Assembly (NCBI GenBank): GCA_015478655.1
Contig: JADMIJ010000008.1
Location: 1-64,000, forward strand
Direction of reading: 5' to 3'
Length of the DNA: 64,000 nt
Source of the DNA: Acidimicrobiales bacterium
GTDB lineage: Bacteria; Actinomycetota; Acidimicrobiia; Acidimicrobiales; RAAP-2
Shown here: piece after piece, positions 42,616 to 51,688 of the stretch
Layout: the number at the start of each line of letters is the position of its first letter
How positions within the stretch are numbered: the first letter of the stretch is position 1
Notes under the pieces: generated by a model
Seen by the model: only the letters and a program-made list of their open reading frames with translations
Database searches by the model: none
Told to the model about the DNA's origin: nothing
Translations under genes and position numbers: made by a program

Positions 42616-43395
42616 ATGCACGCTGGTCGAGCCGGAAGAAGGGATCCGACCTTGGAGATCGAGTCACCGGTCGACCCGGCGAGCCACCGGCGGCAGACCA
42701 GGGAGGCGTACGACCGCCTGGCTGCCGTGTGGTCGGCGACGACGGATACGGGCCCGTTCAACGGGTTCCTCGAGCGGCCCGTCGTTCGGGCACTCGTACC
42801 CCGACCGCTGGCCGGGTTGACCGTTCTCGATGCCGGATGCGGCTCCGGTGCCCAGTGCGAGTGGTTGCTCGACCAAGGGGCCGACGTGGTTGGCATCGAC
42901 CTGAGCCCGGCCATGGTGGAGGAATCGAGACGCCGATGCGCCGGCCGTGGACGACTGTTGGTCGCCGATCTCGCCCACCCGTTGCCGCTGGAACCACGAT
43001 CCGTCGACGGGATCACCTGCTCCCTCGCCTTGCACTACCTCCGAGACTGGGACGTGCCGCTCCGGTCGTTCGCCAGCTCGCTGCGGCCCGGAGGCTGGAT
43101 CGTGATCTCCTTGGATCACCCGTTCGCACCACGGCTCGCCCACCAGCGCGGTGGCTATCTCGATATCGAGCTGGTCAGCGACACGTGGACGAAGGCCGGA
43201 GTCGAGGTCACCCAGCGGTTCTGGCGGCGTCCGCTGGCCGAGACGATGGATGCCTTCGCCGATGCCGGACTCGTGATCGAGCGGGTTGCCGAACCTCGGC
43301 CGTCGTCCGAGGCCTTGGCGCGCTTCCCCCTCGAGCTCGGGCCCCTGGTCGGGTCCCCTTCGTTCATCGTGTACCGGCTCCGGCTGGCTGCCTAG
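42616..43395 (+). CDS. class I SAM-dependent methyltransferase
   Basis: A 259-residue methyltransferase. Motif I is LTVLDAGCGSGAQCEWLLDQ, the acidic ribose ligand is in VVGIDLSPAMVEE, LLVADLAHPLPL is motif II, and LRPGGWIVISLDHP is motif III. A helical N-terminus (RRQTREAYDRLAAVW) precedes it, and the C-terminal part resembles UbiE/Coq5-type small-molecule methyltransferases. It starts at ATG 42616, 49 bases after the deaminase, perhaps the last gene of that unit. The substrate is unknown. Confidence 0.87.
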   Translation: MHAGRAGRRDPTLEIESPVDPASHRRQTREAYDRLAAVWSATTDTGPFNGFLERPVVRALVPRPLAGLTVLDAGCGSGAQCEWLLDQGADVVGIDLSPAMVEESRRRCAGRGRLLVADLAHPLPLEPRSVDGITCSLALHYLRDWDVPLRSFASSLRPGGWIVISLDHPFAPRLAHQRGGYLDIELVSDTWTKAGVEVTQRFWRRPLAETMDAFADAGLVIERVAEPRPSSEALARFPLELGPLVGSPSFIVYRLRLAA

Positions 43396-43483
43396 CCGTG
43401 CTGGAGCATCGTTGCCGGCCGCGGCGCGGCGGCACCGTTGGGCCAGGCGGCGCGGTCGGACCTTGGGGATGACCGGTCGGGGC

Positions 43484-43864
43484 TCAACCAGCGGCGAACG
43501 TGGTCAACGACAGGGTGTTGCCGTCCGGATCGGTGAACCAGGCCACCTGATCGCCTCCCGGCGTCGTCCAGATCCCCCGCTCGTCCTGCCCCAACCCCTC
43601 GTAGTGGGTGAAGGTGACACCTCGGGCGGAGAGGGCGTCGATCACCGTCCCGACATCCGGCACCTGCCAACCGGCGATGGTGAAGGGCTGGACACGGAGA
43701 TCGTCCACCTGGGTGAGGCGCAGCATCGTTCCCATGGCGTCCACCACCACCGCGTACGGATTCTCCTCGGCCACCGCCAGCCCCAAGGTGGATCCGTAGA
43801 AGGTCCGGGCCCTCGCCAGGTCGCGCACCGGGATGAACGCCATCAGCGGGGCGTCGTGCAACAT
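43484..43864 (-). CDS. VOC-family (glyoxalase/bleomycin resistance) protein
   Basis: A 126-residue vicinal-oxygen-chelate protein with one paired beta-alpha-beta-beta-beta unit set: FIPVRDLARARTFYGSTLGL, VVDAMGTMLRL, ARGVTFTHYEGL and AWFTDPDGNTLSLTTF. It starts at ATG 43864, 1 base after the upstream SRPBCC stop, so the two are coupled. Not all metal ligands of true glyoxalase I can be identified, and the reaction is unknown. Confidence 0.88.
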   Translation of the reverse strand: MLHDAPLMAFIPVRDLARARTFYGSTLGLAVAEENPYAVVVDAMGTMLRLTQVDDLRVQPFTIAGWQVPDVGTVIDALSARGVTFTHYEGLGQDERGIWTTPGGDQVAWFTDPDGNTLSLTTFAAG

Positions 43865-43865
43865 G

Positions 43866-44351
43866 TCAGCGTGCCCGACCGTGGAGCTGGTCCGCGTAGT
43901 CCGCCGCACCAGTCGCAAATCGGTTGATGGTCCGGCCGAGTACCGCCGTCATCAGGTGCCCGGTGCCCGGGATCTTCGTGTCGAAGGTCGCCGACCAATG
44001 GATCAACGTTCCCGATCCATCAGGGGTGCACGTCACGTCGGCCCGGTAATTGCGCACGGGGAATCCCTTCAGCATCGTGTAGCCGAGGTGGTTGGGCGGC
44101 TCCCATGCCACCACCTCCTCCTGTGAGCCGACTCCGAACCGGGTGAACCGTCGGATGGCGCCGAGGCCGTCGGGTGCCGGTTCGCCGCTCCGAAGGAGGT
44201 CGCTACGGTCGAGGAACGACCATTCCTTCCAACGGCTGGCCTCGCCGATCAACGGCCACACCACCTCGACCGGCGCCGAGGACCGGGCCGTGGCCTCGAT
44301 CGGCCATAGCCCGGCGGGAGGTGGATAGGACCGGTGAGTCGGTCCGCTCAT
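43866..44351 (-). CDS. SRPBCC-family protein
   Basis: A 161-residue START-like protein, with opening IEATARSSAPVEVVWPLIGE, RWKEWSFLDRSD, then GAIRRFTRFGVGSQEEVVAW and strand TLIHWSATFDTKIPG. It resembles polyketide cyclase/dehydrase-like SRPBCC proteins. It starts at ATG 44351 overlapping the preceding SRPBCC stop (ATGA), the second gene in a three-gene minus-strand unit (SRPBCC-SRPBCC-VOC). Confidence 0.87.
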   Translation of the reverse strand: MSGPTHRSYPPPAGLWPIEATARSSAPVEVVWPLIGEASRWKEWSFLDRSDLLRSGEPAPDGLGAIRRFTRFGVGSQEEVVAWEPPNHLGYTMLKGFPVRNYRADVTCTPDGSGTLIHWSATFDTKIPGTGHLMTAVLGRTINRFATGAADYADQLHGRAR

Positions 44352-44731
44352 CCCTCGATGTGGGTCTTCAGTGCAACGAGTGCCTGTTGGTAGATCGTCA
44401 CCATGAGATCGGCCATCTCGTCCGGCTTCGCCTCCACGTCCCACGTCACGCGGCTCGTCTCGCCGGTCGGGGAGACCGTGATCACCGCCTGGTGGCTCTC
44501 GACCGGGACGCCATCGATGATCGCATAGGTCAGGGCCCGCCCACCCTCATCCCTCGACACCAGGCGCTCGGTGATGGTCATCCCCAGGGTCTCGAGGATC
44601 CGGTCCTCTCCGACCACGTTGCACGAGTCCATGCCGGGCATCCATCCACCGATGCCGCCGAAGTCACCCACCACGGCCCACACCGCATCCGGCGATCCCT
44701 TGATGTCGATCGCAGCCTGTCCCGTTGCCAT
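44348..44731 (-). CDS. SRPBCC-family protein
   Basis: A 127-residue START-like protein (MATGQAAIDIKGSPDAVWAV, then VGDFGGIGGWMPGMDSCNVV and the C-terminal helix DLMVTIYQQALVALKTHI), close to the polyketide cyclase/dehydrase-and-lipid-transport type. It starts at ATG 44731 with an AGGAGAACC ribosome site. It is the first gene of the unit. Its ligand is unknown. Confidence 0.88.
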   Translation of the reverse strand: MATGQAAIDIKGSPDAVWAVVGDFGGIGGWMPGMDSCNVVGEDRILETLGMTITERLVSRDEGGRALTYAIIDGVPVESHQAVITVSPTGETSRVTWDVEAKPDEMADLMVTIYQQALVALKTHIEG

Positions 44732-44923
44732 GGTTCTCCTTTGTGATCTCTGGTGACCCACGACTCCCCGAGCGGGGTGTCGGGGCCGGGTGTCGGTCCG
44801 ATGGTAGGCCGTGGCGGCGGCCGTTCGCCGCACCGGGTCGCCGGCCGAGGCAGGGAGCGACAGGGGAGGGTCGCGGTCCGGGGTGGTGGCGCCCCCCTTG
44901 GCAGCCCCGTAGGGTCCGGGAGG

Positions 44924-45736
44924 ATGACCGCCACCCCCTCCGAGGCAGACCCGTCAGCTGCCCTGTTTGTCCTCGACGGCGACCACATCGTTCCCACCGA
45001 ACGGGCACGAGGTCCGTGGTCTCCCAAGGCACTGCACGGGGGACCGGTGGCCGCCCTGGTCGCCCGTGCCGTCGAACTCCACGCCGGTTCCGACGACCTG
45101 CAGCTGGCCCGCGTCACGCTCGAGCTCATTCGCCCGGTCCCCGTAGCGCCGCTGACGGTGAGGAGCACGGTGGTCAGGCCCGGCCGCAAGGTGCAGCTCC
45201 TCGACACCGTCGTCGAAGCCGACGGCGTCGAGGTGGCGTGGTCGAGAGCGCTGCGCATCCGGGTGGCCCCCGGGCCCACACTGGAGCCCACCGTCCCCGA
45301 GGACGACGCACCGCCACCACCGGCGCTCGGCTACAGCACGGCCTCAGTGGTCGACAGCTACCGCGCCTTCCACAACGAGGGGATGGAGATGCGCTACGCG
45401 TCAGGTTCGTTCGAGCAGCCGGGACCCGCCACGGTATGGTTTCGCCTTCGGTGCCCGGTTGTGGTGGGCGAAGCGCCCACCCCGTGGCAGCGGGCCGCCG
45501 CAGTCTCCGACTTCGGGAACGGTGTGGGAGCGGAGCTCCCCTTCGGGTCGAGTCGATTCATCAACCCCGATCTGACGATCTCGATCCACCGGCCACCGGT
45601 CGGGGAGTGGGTGTGCCTCGACGCCCGCACCCGGTTCGGCACCCCGGGGATCGGAGCCGCCGAGTCCGCGCTCTGGGATGTCCAGGGACGCATCGGCCGT
45701 GCCGTGCAGAGCCTGTTGGTGGAGGTCGAGCCGTGA
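44924..45736 (+). CDS. acyl-CoA thioesterase, double-hotdog type
   Basis: A 270-residue thioesterase-family protein made of two hotdog units. The first has LHGGPVAALVARAVELHAG and LARVTLELIRPVPVAPLTV; the second has NPDLTISIHRPPVGEWVCLD and IGAAESALWDVQGRIGRAVQ. This pattern is that of the TesB-like family common in actinobacteria. It starts at ATG 44924. Its end overlaps the acyl-CoA ligase start (GTGA), so hydrolysis and activation of the same class of acyl chains seems likely. Confidence 0.87.
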   Translation: MTATPSEADPSAALFVLDGDHIVPTERARGPWSPKALHGGPVAALVARAVELHAGSDDLQLARVTLELIRPVPVAPLTVRSTVVRPGRKVQLLDTVVEADGVEVAWSRALRIRVAPGPTLEPTVPEDDAPPPPALGYSTASVVDSYRAFHNEGMEMRYASGSFEQPGPATVWFRLRCPVVVGEAPTPWQRAAAVSDFGNGVGAELPFGSSRFINPDLTISIHRPPVGEWVCLDARTRFGTPGIGAAESALWDVQGRIGRAVQSLLVEVEP

Positions 45737-47424
45737 GTGGGCCGGTGGGCCAAGATGACGCCCTCCCGAGCGTGGCTGCGCTGCTGCTGGCCCGGGCGGA
45801 CGACGACCATCCGGGCCTTCGCTTCGAGGAGGAGCAGTGGAGCTGGCGCCAGGTCATCTCGGCCAGTGCCGGTCGCGCCTCGTGGATACGATCGGTGGCC
45901 GACCGCCGTCCCCTCCATATCGGAGTGCTGCTCGGCAACGTGCCCGAGTACGTCTTCTGGCTGGGGGCCGCCGCCCTGACCGGCTCCGTGATCGTGGGCA
46001 TCAACGCCACCCGCCGGGGTGAGGCCCTGGCCGGCGACATCCTCCGCACCGACTGCGAGGTGGTGGTCACCGATGCGGAGGGTGCACGACTTCTCGAAGG
46101 CCTGGAATTGGGCGTGGCGACGGATCGGGTCATCCGCGTCGACAGCATGCAGTATGCCCGAATGTTGGAACCGCACGAGGGAGCCGACCCGCATGCGTTG
46201 GCGTCGGACTCGACTCCGGCGCCCGGTGACTTGTTCCTGCTCCTGTTCACGTCGGGGACGACCGGTTCCCCCAAGGCGGTCCGTTGTACGCAGGGGCGCC
46301 TGGCCTCCATCGCCGGGCGCTCCGCCGAGGCCTACGGGTTCGAACGGGAAGACGTGGCCTACTGCACCATGCCGCTCTTCCACGGGAACGCCCTGATGGT
46401 GCTGTGGGGCCCCACCCTGGTTGTCGGCGCCACCGTGGCTCTGGCCCGACGGTTCAGCGCCTCGGGGTTCGTGGCCGACGTCCGTCAACACGGCGCTACC
46501 ACCTTCACCTATGTGGGCAAGGCGCTGGCCTACGTACTGGCCACGCCCGCGGCCGCCGACGATGCCCGCATCCCGTTGCGTCGGGGATTTGGCACCGAGG
46601 CGTCGATCGCCGACCACGAGGCGTTCGAGCGGCGCTTCGGCTGTGTGCTCACCGAGGGGTACGGATCCAGCGAGGGTGGCGTCGCCATCAGCCGCACCGC
46701 GGACACCCCGACCGGGTCGCTCGGCCGGCCGGTGGGCGACGTGGCCGTTGTCGACCCCGACACCCTGGAGGAGTGCCCGCCGGCCGTCTTCGATGCCGGG
46801 GGTGCATTGGCCAACGGCGAAGCCGCCATCGGCGAGATCGTCAACCGTTCCGGCGTGGGCGGGTTCGAGGGGTACTACGGCGACGAGGAGGCGACCGCCG
46901 ACCGAACCCGGAACGGGTGGTACTGGACCGGGGACCTGGCCTATCGAGACCGGGCCGGCTTCTTCTACTTCGCCGGCCGCGGCGGGGACTGGATGCGGGT
47001 GGACTCGGAGAACCTCACCGCCGGCCCCGTCGAGCGGGTCCTGGTCCGCTTCGAGGACGCGGCTGCAGTCTCCGTCTACCCGGTGGCGGACCCGCGCTCG
47101 GGGGACCAGGTGATGGCGGCACTGGAGATGCTGCCAGGGCGTTCGTTCGATCCGGAGAGGTTCAGTGCCTTCCTTTCGGCCCAGCCCGACCTCGGAACCA
47201 AATGGGTTCCGTCGTTCGTGCGGATCGCCGCCGGACTGCCCCAGACGGCCAGCGGGAAGGTGACCAAGGAACCGTTGCGGGCGGAAGGGTGGTGGCGTGG
47301 GAACGACCCGGTCTTCCGGCGCCGTGACGCCACCCTGGCATTTGCGCCAATGGATGCCGGCGACCGCCGGGAGATTCTGGCTGAATTCCGGCGGCACGGT
47401 CGGGAGGAATTCGTCGGTGCCTGA
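45733..47424 (+). CDS. fatty-acid/acyl-CoA ligase, FadD17-like
   Basis: A 563-residue ANL-superfamily enzyme that activates a carboxylic acid with ATP and couples it to CoA. The P-loop is LFTSGTTGSPKAVRCTQG, the adenine motif EGYGSSEGGVAISRT, the hinge region YWTGDLAYRDRAGFFYFAGR, and the C-terminal catalytic Lys in LPQTASGKVTKEPLR. The overall look is of mycobacterial FadD17. It starts at GTG 45733 within GTGA. Its substrate is probably a long-chain or steroid side-chain acid, which cannot be decided here. Confidence 0.92.
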   Translation: MSGPVGQDDALPSVAALLLARADDDHPGLRFEEEQWSWRQVISASAGRASWIRSVADRRPLHIGVLLGNVPEYVFWLGAAALTGSVIVGINATRRGEALAGDILRTDCEVVVTDAEGARLLEGLELGVATDRVIRVDSMQYARMLEPHEGADPHALASDSTPAPGDLFLLLFTSGTTGSPKAVRCTQGRLASIAGRSAEAYGFEREDVAYCTMPLFHGNALMVLWGPTLVVGATVALARRFSASGFVADVRQHGATTFTYVGKALAYVLATPAAADDARIPLRRGFGTEASIADHEAFERRFGCVLTEGYGSSEGGVAISRTADTPTGSLGRPVGDVAVVDPDTLEECPPAVFDAGGALANGEAAIGEIVNRSGVGGFEGYYGDEEATADRTRNGWYWTGDLAYRDRAGFFYFAGRGGDWMRVDSENLTAGPVERVLVRFEDAAAVSVYPVADPRSGDQVMAALEMLPGRSFDPERFSAFLSAQPDLGTKWVPSFVRIAAGLPQTASGKVTKEPLRAEGWWRGNDPVFRRRDATLAFAPMDAGDRREILAEFRRHGREEFVGA

Positions 47425-48415
47425 AGGGTGGCGACGGCTCACCTCTTTCGCGGTCCGCTCGTGGCAGGGAGTGTCCGATCAGGCCCAACGACTCGTCGAT
47501 CGCACTGACCGGTTCCAACGGCGGCATCGGGTCACCGCGGTGCCCTGCGCCGTCATCCGCAAGTACTCGGACGACCAAGCCGGGCGCCTGACCGGTCAGA
47601 TCTCCCACGCCGCCTTTCTGGCCGTCTTCCCGATGTTGTTGGTGTTGTTGACCCTGGTGGGCATCGTCTTGAGCGGACACGAAGGGCTGCAGGACGACAT
47701 CATCAATTCGGCCCTGCGGCAGTTCCCGGTGCTCGGCTCCGACCTCAAGAACAACGTGCACCAGCTGTCTGCCCGCAACTCACTGGCGCTGGCCACGGGC
47801 CTGCTGTGGCTGTTGTACGGGAGCATGCGGCTGAGTCGCAATGCGCAGGTGATGATGGCGGTGGTGTGGGGCATCGACCGCGACGAACTGCCCGACTTGT
47901 GGCACTGGATACCACGGGCGGCCGGGTTCCTGGCCGTGCTGGGCGTGGGCTTCATCACCGGAGGTGCCCTGGCCGGCCTGGGTGCCTTCGGCCGGCTCGG
48001 GGCCTTCTCGGCGTGGCTCGGCCTGGTGCTGTCCCTGGTGGTCAACATTCTCATGTTCTGGGCAGGCTTCGCCGTCGTCGTGCGGATCCCCAAGGGGGAG
48101 CGGGCCGTGTGGCCGGGCGCAGTGATCGCCGGTACGGGATGGACGGTGCTCCAGTTCGGCGGCGCCCTGCTCCTCACTCACCAGCTGCGCCACCTCTCCA
48201 ACCTCTACGGAACCTTCGCCAGCATCCTCGGACTGATCTGGTGGATCGCCCTCGGGGCCATGATCACCGTCTACGCCGCCGAGTTCAACGTGGTCCTGAC
48301 CCGCCACCTGTGGCCCCGGTCGATCCGCCGCGAGCGCGACCATCCCGTCGGGGACCCCGCGGCCGGTGACGATGTCGGGCCAGCGGGTCCCCGACCCCAC
48401 CCGGCCGTTCAGTAG
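47417..48415 (+). CDS. YihY/virulence factor BrkB-family membrane protein
   Basis: A 332-residue inner-membrane protein with six predicted helices. The typical first helix is HAAFLAVFPMLLVLLTLVG, and the later ones include AAGFLAVLGVGFITGGALAG and LGLIWWIALGAMITVYAAEF. The last motif (NLYGTFASILGLIWWI then YAAEFN) is the family signature. It starts at GTG 47417, overlapping the ligase by 8 bases. The function of the family is not established. Confidence 0.9.
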   Translation: MPEGWRRLTSFAVRSWQGVSDQAQRLVDRTDRFQRRHRVTAVPCAVIRKYSDDQAGRLTGQISHAAFLAVFPMLLVLLTLVGIVLSGHEGLQDDIINSALRQFPVLGSDLKNNVHQLSARNSLALATGLLWLLYGSMRLSRNAQVMMAVVWGIDRDELPDLWHWIPRAAGFLAVLGVGFITGGALAGLGAFGRLGAFSAWLGLVLSLVVNILMFWAGFAVVVRIPKGERAVWPGAVIAGTGWTVLQFGGALLLTHQLRHLSNLYGTFASILGLIWWIALGAMITVYAAEFNVVLTRHLWPRSIRRERDHPVGDPAAGDDVGPAGPRPHPAVQ

Positions 48416-48503
48416 GCCGACCGGACGCCACGTCGTCGCCAGCTTCAATCTGCCGACAGGTTGTCAAACAAGGCTGGGCGGCCCGACGCCGGCCGCCGGA
48501 TGG

Positions 48504-50087
48504 TCAGCCCTCGACCGAGGGTGCCAGCGGTCCTTCCGGGGCTGCGGTGGCTCCGACCGCCTGTCCCGCCACCGGCGACACCTGCCGGGGGATGATCAGC
48601 GCCAGACCCCCGGCAGCGAGGGCCACGATCGAGGCGATCAGAAACCCCCGGGAGTAGCCGGCGGTCATGGCCACCCGCTTGACCGCATCGGTGACGACGG
48701 TCTGCCCGGCCAGCAGCGAGGCGATATGGGTGGCGGCCACCGTGGACAGGACGGCCAGGCCGACGGACGCACCGATCTGCCGGCTGCTGTTGACCAGGCC
48801 GGAGGCCAGGCCGGCGTCCTGGCGGGGCACCCCGCCCGTGGCCGAGAGGGCGATGGGGGTGAAGGCCAATCCCATGCCGAAGGTGGCCAGGATGCCCCCG
48901 CCGCAGGCTCCCGTCCAGTAGCTGTCCCCGGCCCGGATGAAGGACAGCCAGTAGAGGCCGAGGGCCGCGCACAGCGCACCGGCCATGAGGACGTTGCGGG
49001 GGCCGAGACGGGGAGCCAGGCGGCCGGCGATGGTGGCGGCGACGGCGATGGCCGCCGTCTGGGGCAGGAAGGTGAGCCCGGTGATCACCGGGTCATACCC
49101 GAGGACCTGCTGGAGGTAGAGGGAGAGGAAGTACCACATGGCGAACATGGCCACGCCGAAGCAGAACATCACCAGGTTGGCCCCGGTCACCGCCCGCGAG
49201 CGGAACAGGCGCAGGGGAACCAGCGGGTGGTCGGCCAGTTTGGCCTCGATGACGGCGAAGGCCGTCAACAGCACCACGGCGATGGCCCCGGTGAGGAGCG
49301 TCGACCCCGAGGTCCACGACACCTGGTCGGTGTGGACGATCGTGTACACCAGGGCCAACAGCCCGGCGGTCACGGTGATGGACCCGGGAAGGTCGAGGGG
49401 CCGCCTCGGACCGTCGGCCTTGGACTCCGCCAGCAGCAGACGGGCGAAGGGGTAGAGGACCGCCCCGATGGGCACGTTGACGAAGAGGATCCACCGCCAC
49501 GAGAGGTACTGGGTCAGGAAACCGCCGAACAGGGCACCGGCCGCCCCGCCGCCGGCCGCCACCGCGCTCCACACCCCCAGGGCCTTGGCCCGGGCCCTCT
49601 CCTCGGTGAACGTGACGGTGAGAATGGTCAAGGTGGCAGGCGAGAGCACGGCGGCGCCGACGCCCTGCAGCGAGCGGGCGGCGATGAGCGTGGCCTGATT
49701 CCCGGCGAATCCGCCGAGCAGGCTGGCCCCCGTGAAGAGGATCAGCCCGAGCAGGAAGATGCGTCGCCGCCCGAACAGGTCGGCCAGACGACCGCCGAGC
49801 AGCAGCAGGCCTCCGAAGGTCAGGGAATAGGCGGTGACCACCCACTGGAGGTTGGCGGCGCTGAAGCCCAGGTCCTCTTGAATGGAGGGAAGGGCCACGT
49901 TGACGATGGAGATGTCGAGCACCACCATGAACTGGGCCAGGCAGACGATGGTGAGGACGAGCCGGTCGACCCTGTCGAGGCGAGCCCTCTCTTCGGCTTC
50001 TGTCTCCACCGTGGGGGACGTGGGGAGCGGGCCCGCGGCGTGAGGTGGCCCGACGATCGATGTGGACTGATCGGTGCCCGGATCCAT
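48504..50087 (-). CDS. DHA2-family MFS multidrug exporter (14 TMS)
   Basis: A 527-residue proton-driven exporter. The family motifs are VVLDISIVNVALPSIQEDL (motif D1), GGRLADLFGRRRIFLLGL (motif A) and GALFGGFLTQYLSWRWIL (motif C). Fourteen hydrophobic helices can be counted. It starts at ATG 50087, 60 bases after the Rrf2-type regulator on the same strand, so the regulator may control it. The substrate is unknown. Confidence 0.92.
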   Translation of the reverse strand: MDPGTDQSTSIVGPPHAAGPLPTSPTVETEAEERARLDRVDRLVLTIVCLAQFMVVLDISIVNVALPSIQEDLGFSAANLQWVVTAYSLTFGGLLLLGGRLADLFGRRRIFLLGLILFTGASLLGGFAGNQATLIAARSLQGVGAAVLSPATLTILTVTFTEERARAKALGVWSAVAAGGGAAGALFGGFLTQYLSWRWILFVNVPIGAVLYPFARLLLAESKADGPRRPLDLPGSITVTAGLLALVYTIVHTDQVSWTSGSTLLTGAIAVVLLTAFAVIEAKLADHPLVPLRLFRSRAVTGANLVMFCFGVAMFAMWYFLSLYLQQVLGYDPVITGLTFLPQTAAIAVAATIAGRLAPRLGPRNVLMAGALCAALGLYWLSFIRAGDSYWTGACGGGILATFGMGLAFTPIALSATGGVPRQDAGLASGLVNSSRQIGASVGLAVLSTVAATHIASLLAGQTVVTDAVKRVAMTAGYSRGFLIASIVALAAGGLALIIPRQVSPVAGQAVGATAAPEGPLAPSVEG

Positions 50088-50147
50088 GGAGGGATCGAAG
50101 AGGCCGGCCGCCGATGTCGAATCAGGCGCCGGCAGTGACCAGGGGCG

Positions 50148-50603
50148 TCAGCGGGAACGCCAGGAGTCCGGGTCGGTGGTCAGCTTCTCGACCGAGCGGG
50201 GGAGCTGGCCGGACACGATGTCGGCGATGGACACCTGCTCGAGGACCGAGCGCAGGCTGGCCCGCACGGCCACCCAGACGTCCTGGAGGTGCTCGGCCGC
50301 ACCCTCGTAGGTGGCGGCCTCGGGTCGCAGGCCGCGCACCTCGGCGAGCGGCCCGTCGAGAGGACGGATCACTTCGGCCACGGTGATGGCCGAGGCCGGA
50401 CGCGACAGGCGGTAGCCCCCCTCGGCCCCGCGCTGGCTGAGCAACAGGCCGGCGCGGCGCATGTCGTTGAGGATGCTCTCGAGGAACTTGGCCGGCAGCC
50501 CCTGGGACTGGGCCAACGACTCGGCCGTGACCGGCTTTCCATCGGCGTCGGCCAGGGTGCACAGGGCTCGCACCGCGTAGTCCACCTTGGCAGAGATATA
50601 CAC
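50148..50603 (-). CDS. Rrf2-family regulator, CymR-like, without cluster cysteines
   Basis: A 151-residue winged-helix regulator. It has ISAKVDYAVRALCTLADADG, LAQSQGLPAKFLESILNDMR and the wing GAEGGYRLSRPASAITVAEV. The three cysteines that bind the Fe-S cluster in IscR or NsrR are absent from the 95-115 region (GLRPEAATYEGAAEHLQDVW), as in the cysteine-metabolism regulator CymR. It starts at GTG 50603, giving the usual length; upstream in-frame sequence has no ribosome site. It lies 131 bases downstream of the ABC importer genes on the same strand. Control of sulfur uptake is the natural guess. Confidence 0.9.
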   Translation of the reverse strand: MYISAKVDYAVRALCTLADADGKPVTAESLAQSQGLPAKFLESILNDMRRAGLLLSQRGAEGGYRLSRPASAITVAEVIRPLDGPLAEVRGLRPEAATYEGAAEHLQDVWVAVRASLRSVLEQVSIADIVSGQLPRSVEKLTTDPDSWRSR

Positions 50604-50734
50604 AGCATGGATTCTGTCAGACGACGCCCGTGCCTGGCCCGGGACGCTGCTGTGGTTGGATTTCGAACGTTCCCCGCGCCCGGCGATCGGGACCACCTGG
50701 ATGGTCTGTCACGTCCCCCGATGCGAGGACCCGA

Positions 50735-51688
50735 TCAGCCGGCGGATGCGTCGATGAGCCCGTAGCGTCGGCGGACCGAGGTAGTGACCCGGGAGAAGGC
50801 GACGTCGACCATGATCCCGATGAACACGATGACGATCATCATGGCCACCACCACGCCGTAGGTGCCCTGGGTCTCGGCGCCGACGGTGCGACCGCCAAGG
50901 CTGAGGGGGTTGACCAGGATCAGGAATTCACCCGCCAGCAGTGCGTGCCAGGCGAAGGCCCAACCTTGCTTCAAGCCCCCGAGGATGCTCGGGAAGGCGG
51001 CGGGGAGGACCACGTGACGTTCGAGGGACACGCCACGGGCACCGAGGATGCGCCCCGCCCGGAGGAGGCCCGGCGGCACCTGGTCGATGCCGCTGATGAA
51101 CCCGTTGGCCACTGACGGTGCCGCCCCGAGCACCATCATGAGGATGATGGCCCTCCAGGTCACGCCGAAGACCATCACCGCCAGGGGGTACCAGAGCACG
51201 GACGGCAAGGTCTGCATGCCGGTGATCAGAGCGCCGATGCCCGCTCGCAGCACCGGTATCCGAGCCACCGCCGTCCCGACGACGCCGCCGATGACGACGA
51301 CCAAGGTGTAGCCGATGAGGGCCTGCTGGGCGGTGACCCACACGGCCTGCCAGAACAGAGACGTGCCGAGCTGGTTCCACAACTCGCGACCCGCGGTGGC
51401 CGGCGATTGGAGGACGTATGGCTTCCAGTGGGCCCACACGGCAATCTGCCACACCAAGAGGATGAGGCCGAAGGCGATGAGCTTGGGCCAGGTGGACCTC
51501 CAGGTGCGCTGGGCCAAGGTAGCTCTCGCCGAACCGCCGGACCTGTCCAGCGCGTCGAGCCCGGCCAAGGCCTGGTCCAGGGAGGGGCGGACCGGGGCGT
51601 CGGCGACGTCCGAGTTGGGTATCCCCCGCGAGTCATCACGTCTGAGGTCGTCGAGGTCGGTGCCGATGATCGGGCGCTCAACGGCCAT
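50735..51688 (-). CDS. ABC importer permease, SsuC/TauC/NrtB type
   Basis: A 317-residue permease with an unusually long cytoplasmic N-terminus of about 70 residues and six membrane helices. The EAA-type loop that docks the ATPase is GARGVSLERHVVLPAAFPSI. It belongs to the taurine/sulfonate/nitrate group. It starts at ATG 51688, overlapping the ATPase stop by 11 bases, and is the third gene of a binding protein-ATPase-permease operon. Confidence 0.9.
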   Translation of the reverse strand: MAVERPIIGTDLDDLRRDDSRGIPNSDVADAPVRPSLDQALAGLDALDRSGGSARATLAQRTWRSTWPKLIAFGLILLVWQIAVWAHWKPYVLQSPATAGRELWNQLGTSLFWQAVWVTAQQALIGYTLVVVIGGVVGTAVARIPVLRAGIGALITGMQTLPSVLWYPLAVMVFGVTWRAIILMMVLGAAPSVANGFISGIDQVPPGLLRAGRILGARGVSLERHVVLPAAFPSILGGLKQGWAFAWHALLAGEFLILVNPLSLGGRTVGAETQGTYGVVVAMMIVIVFIGIMVDVAFSRVTTSVRRRYGLIDASAG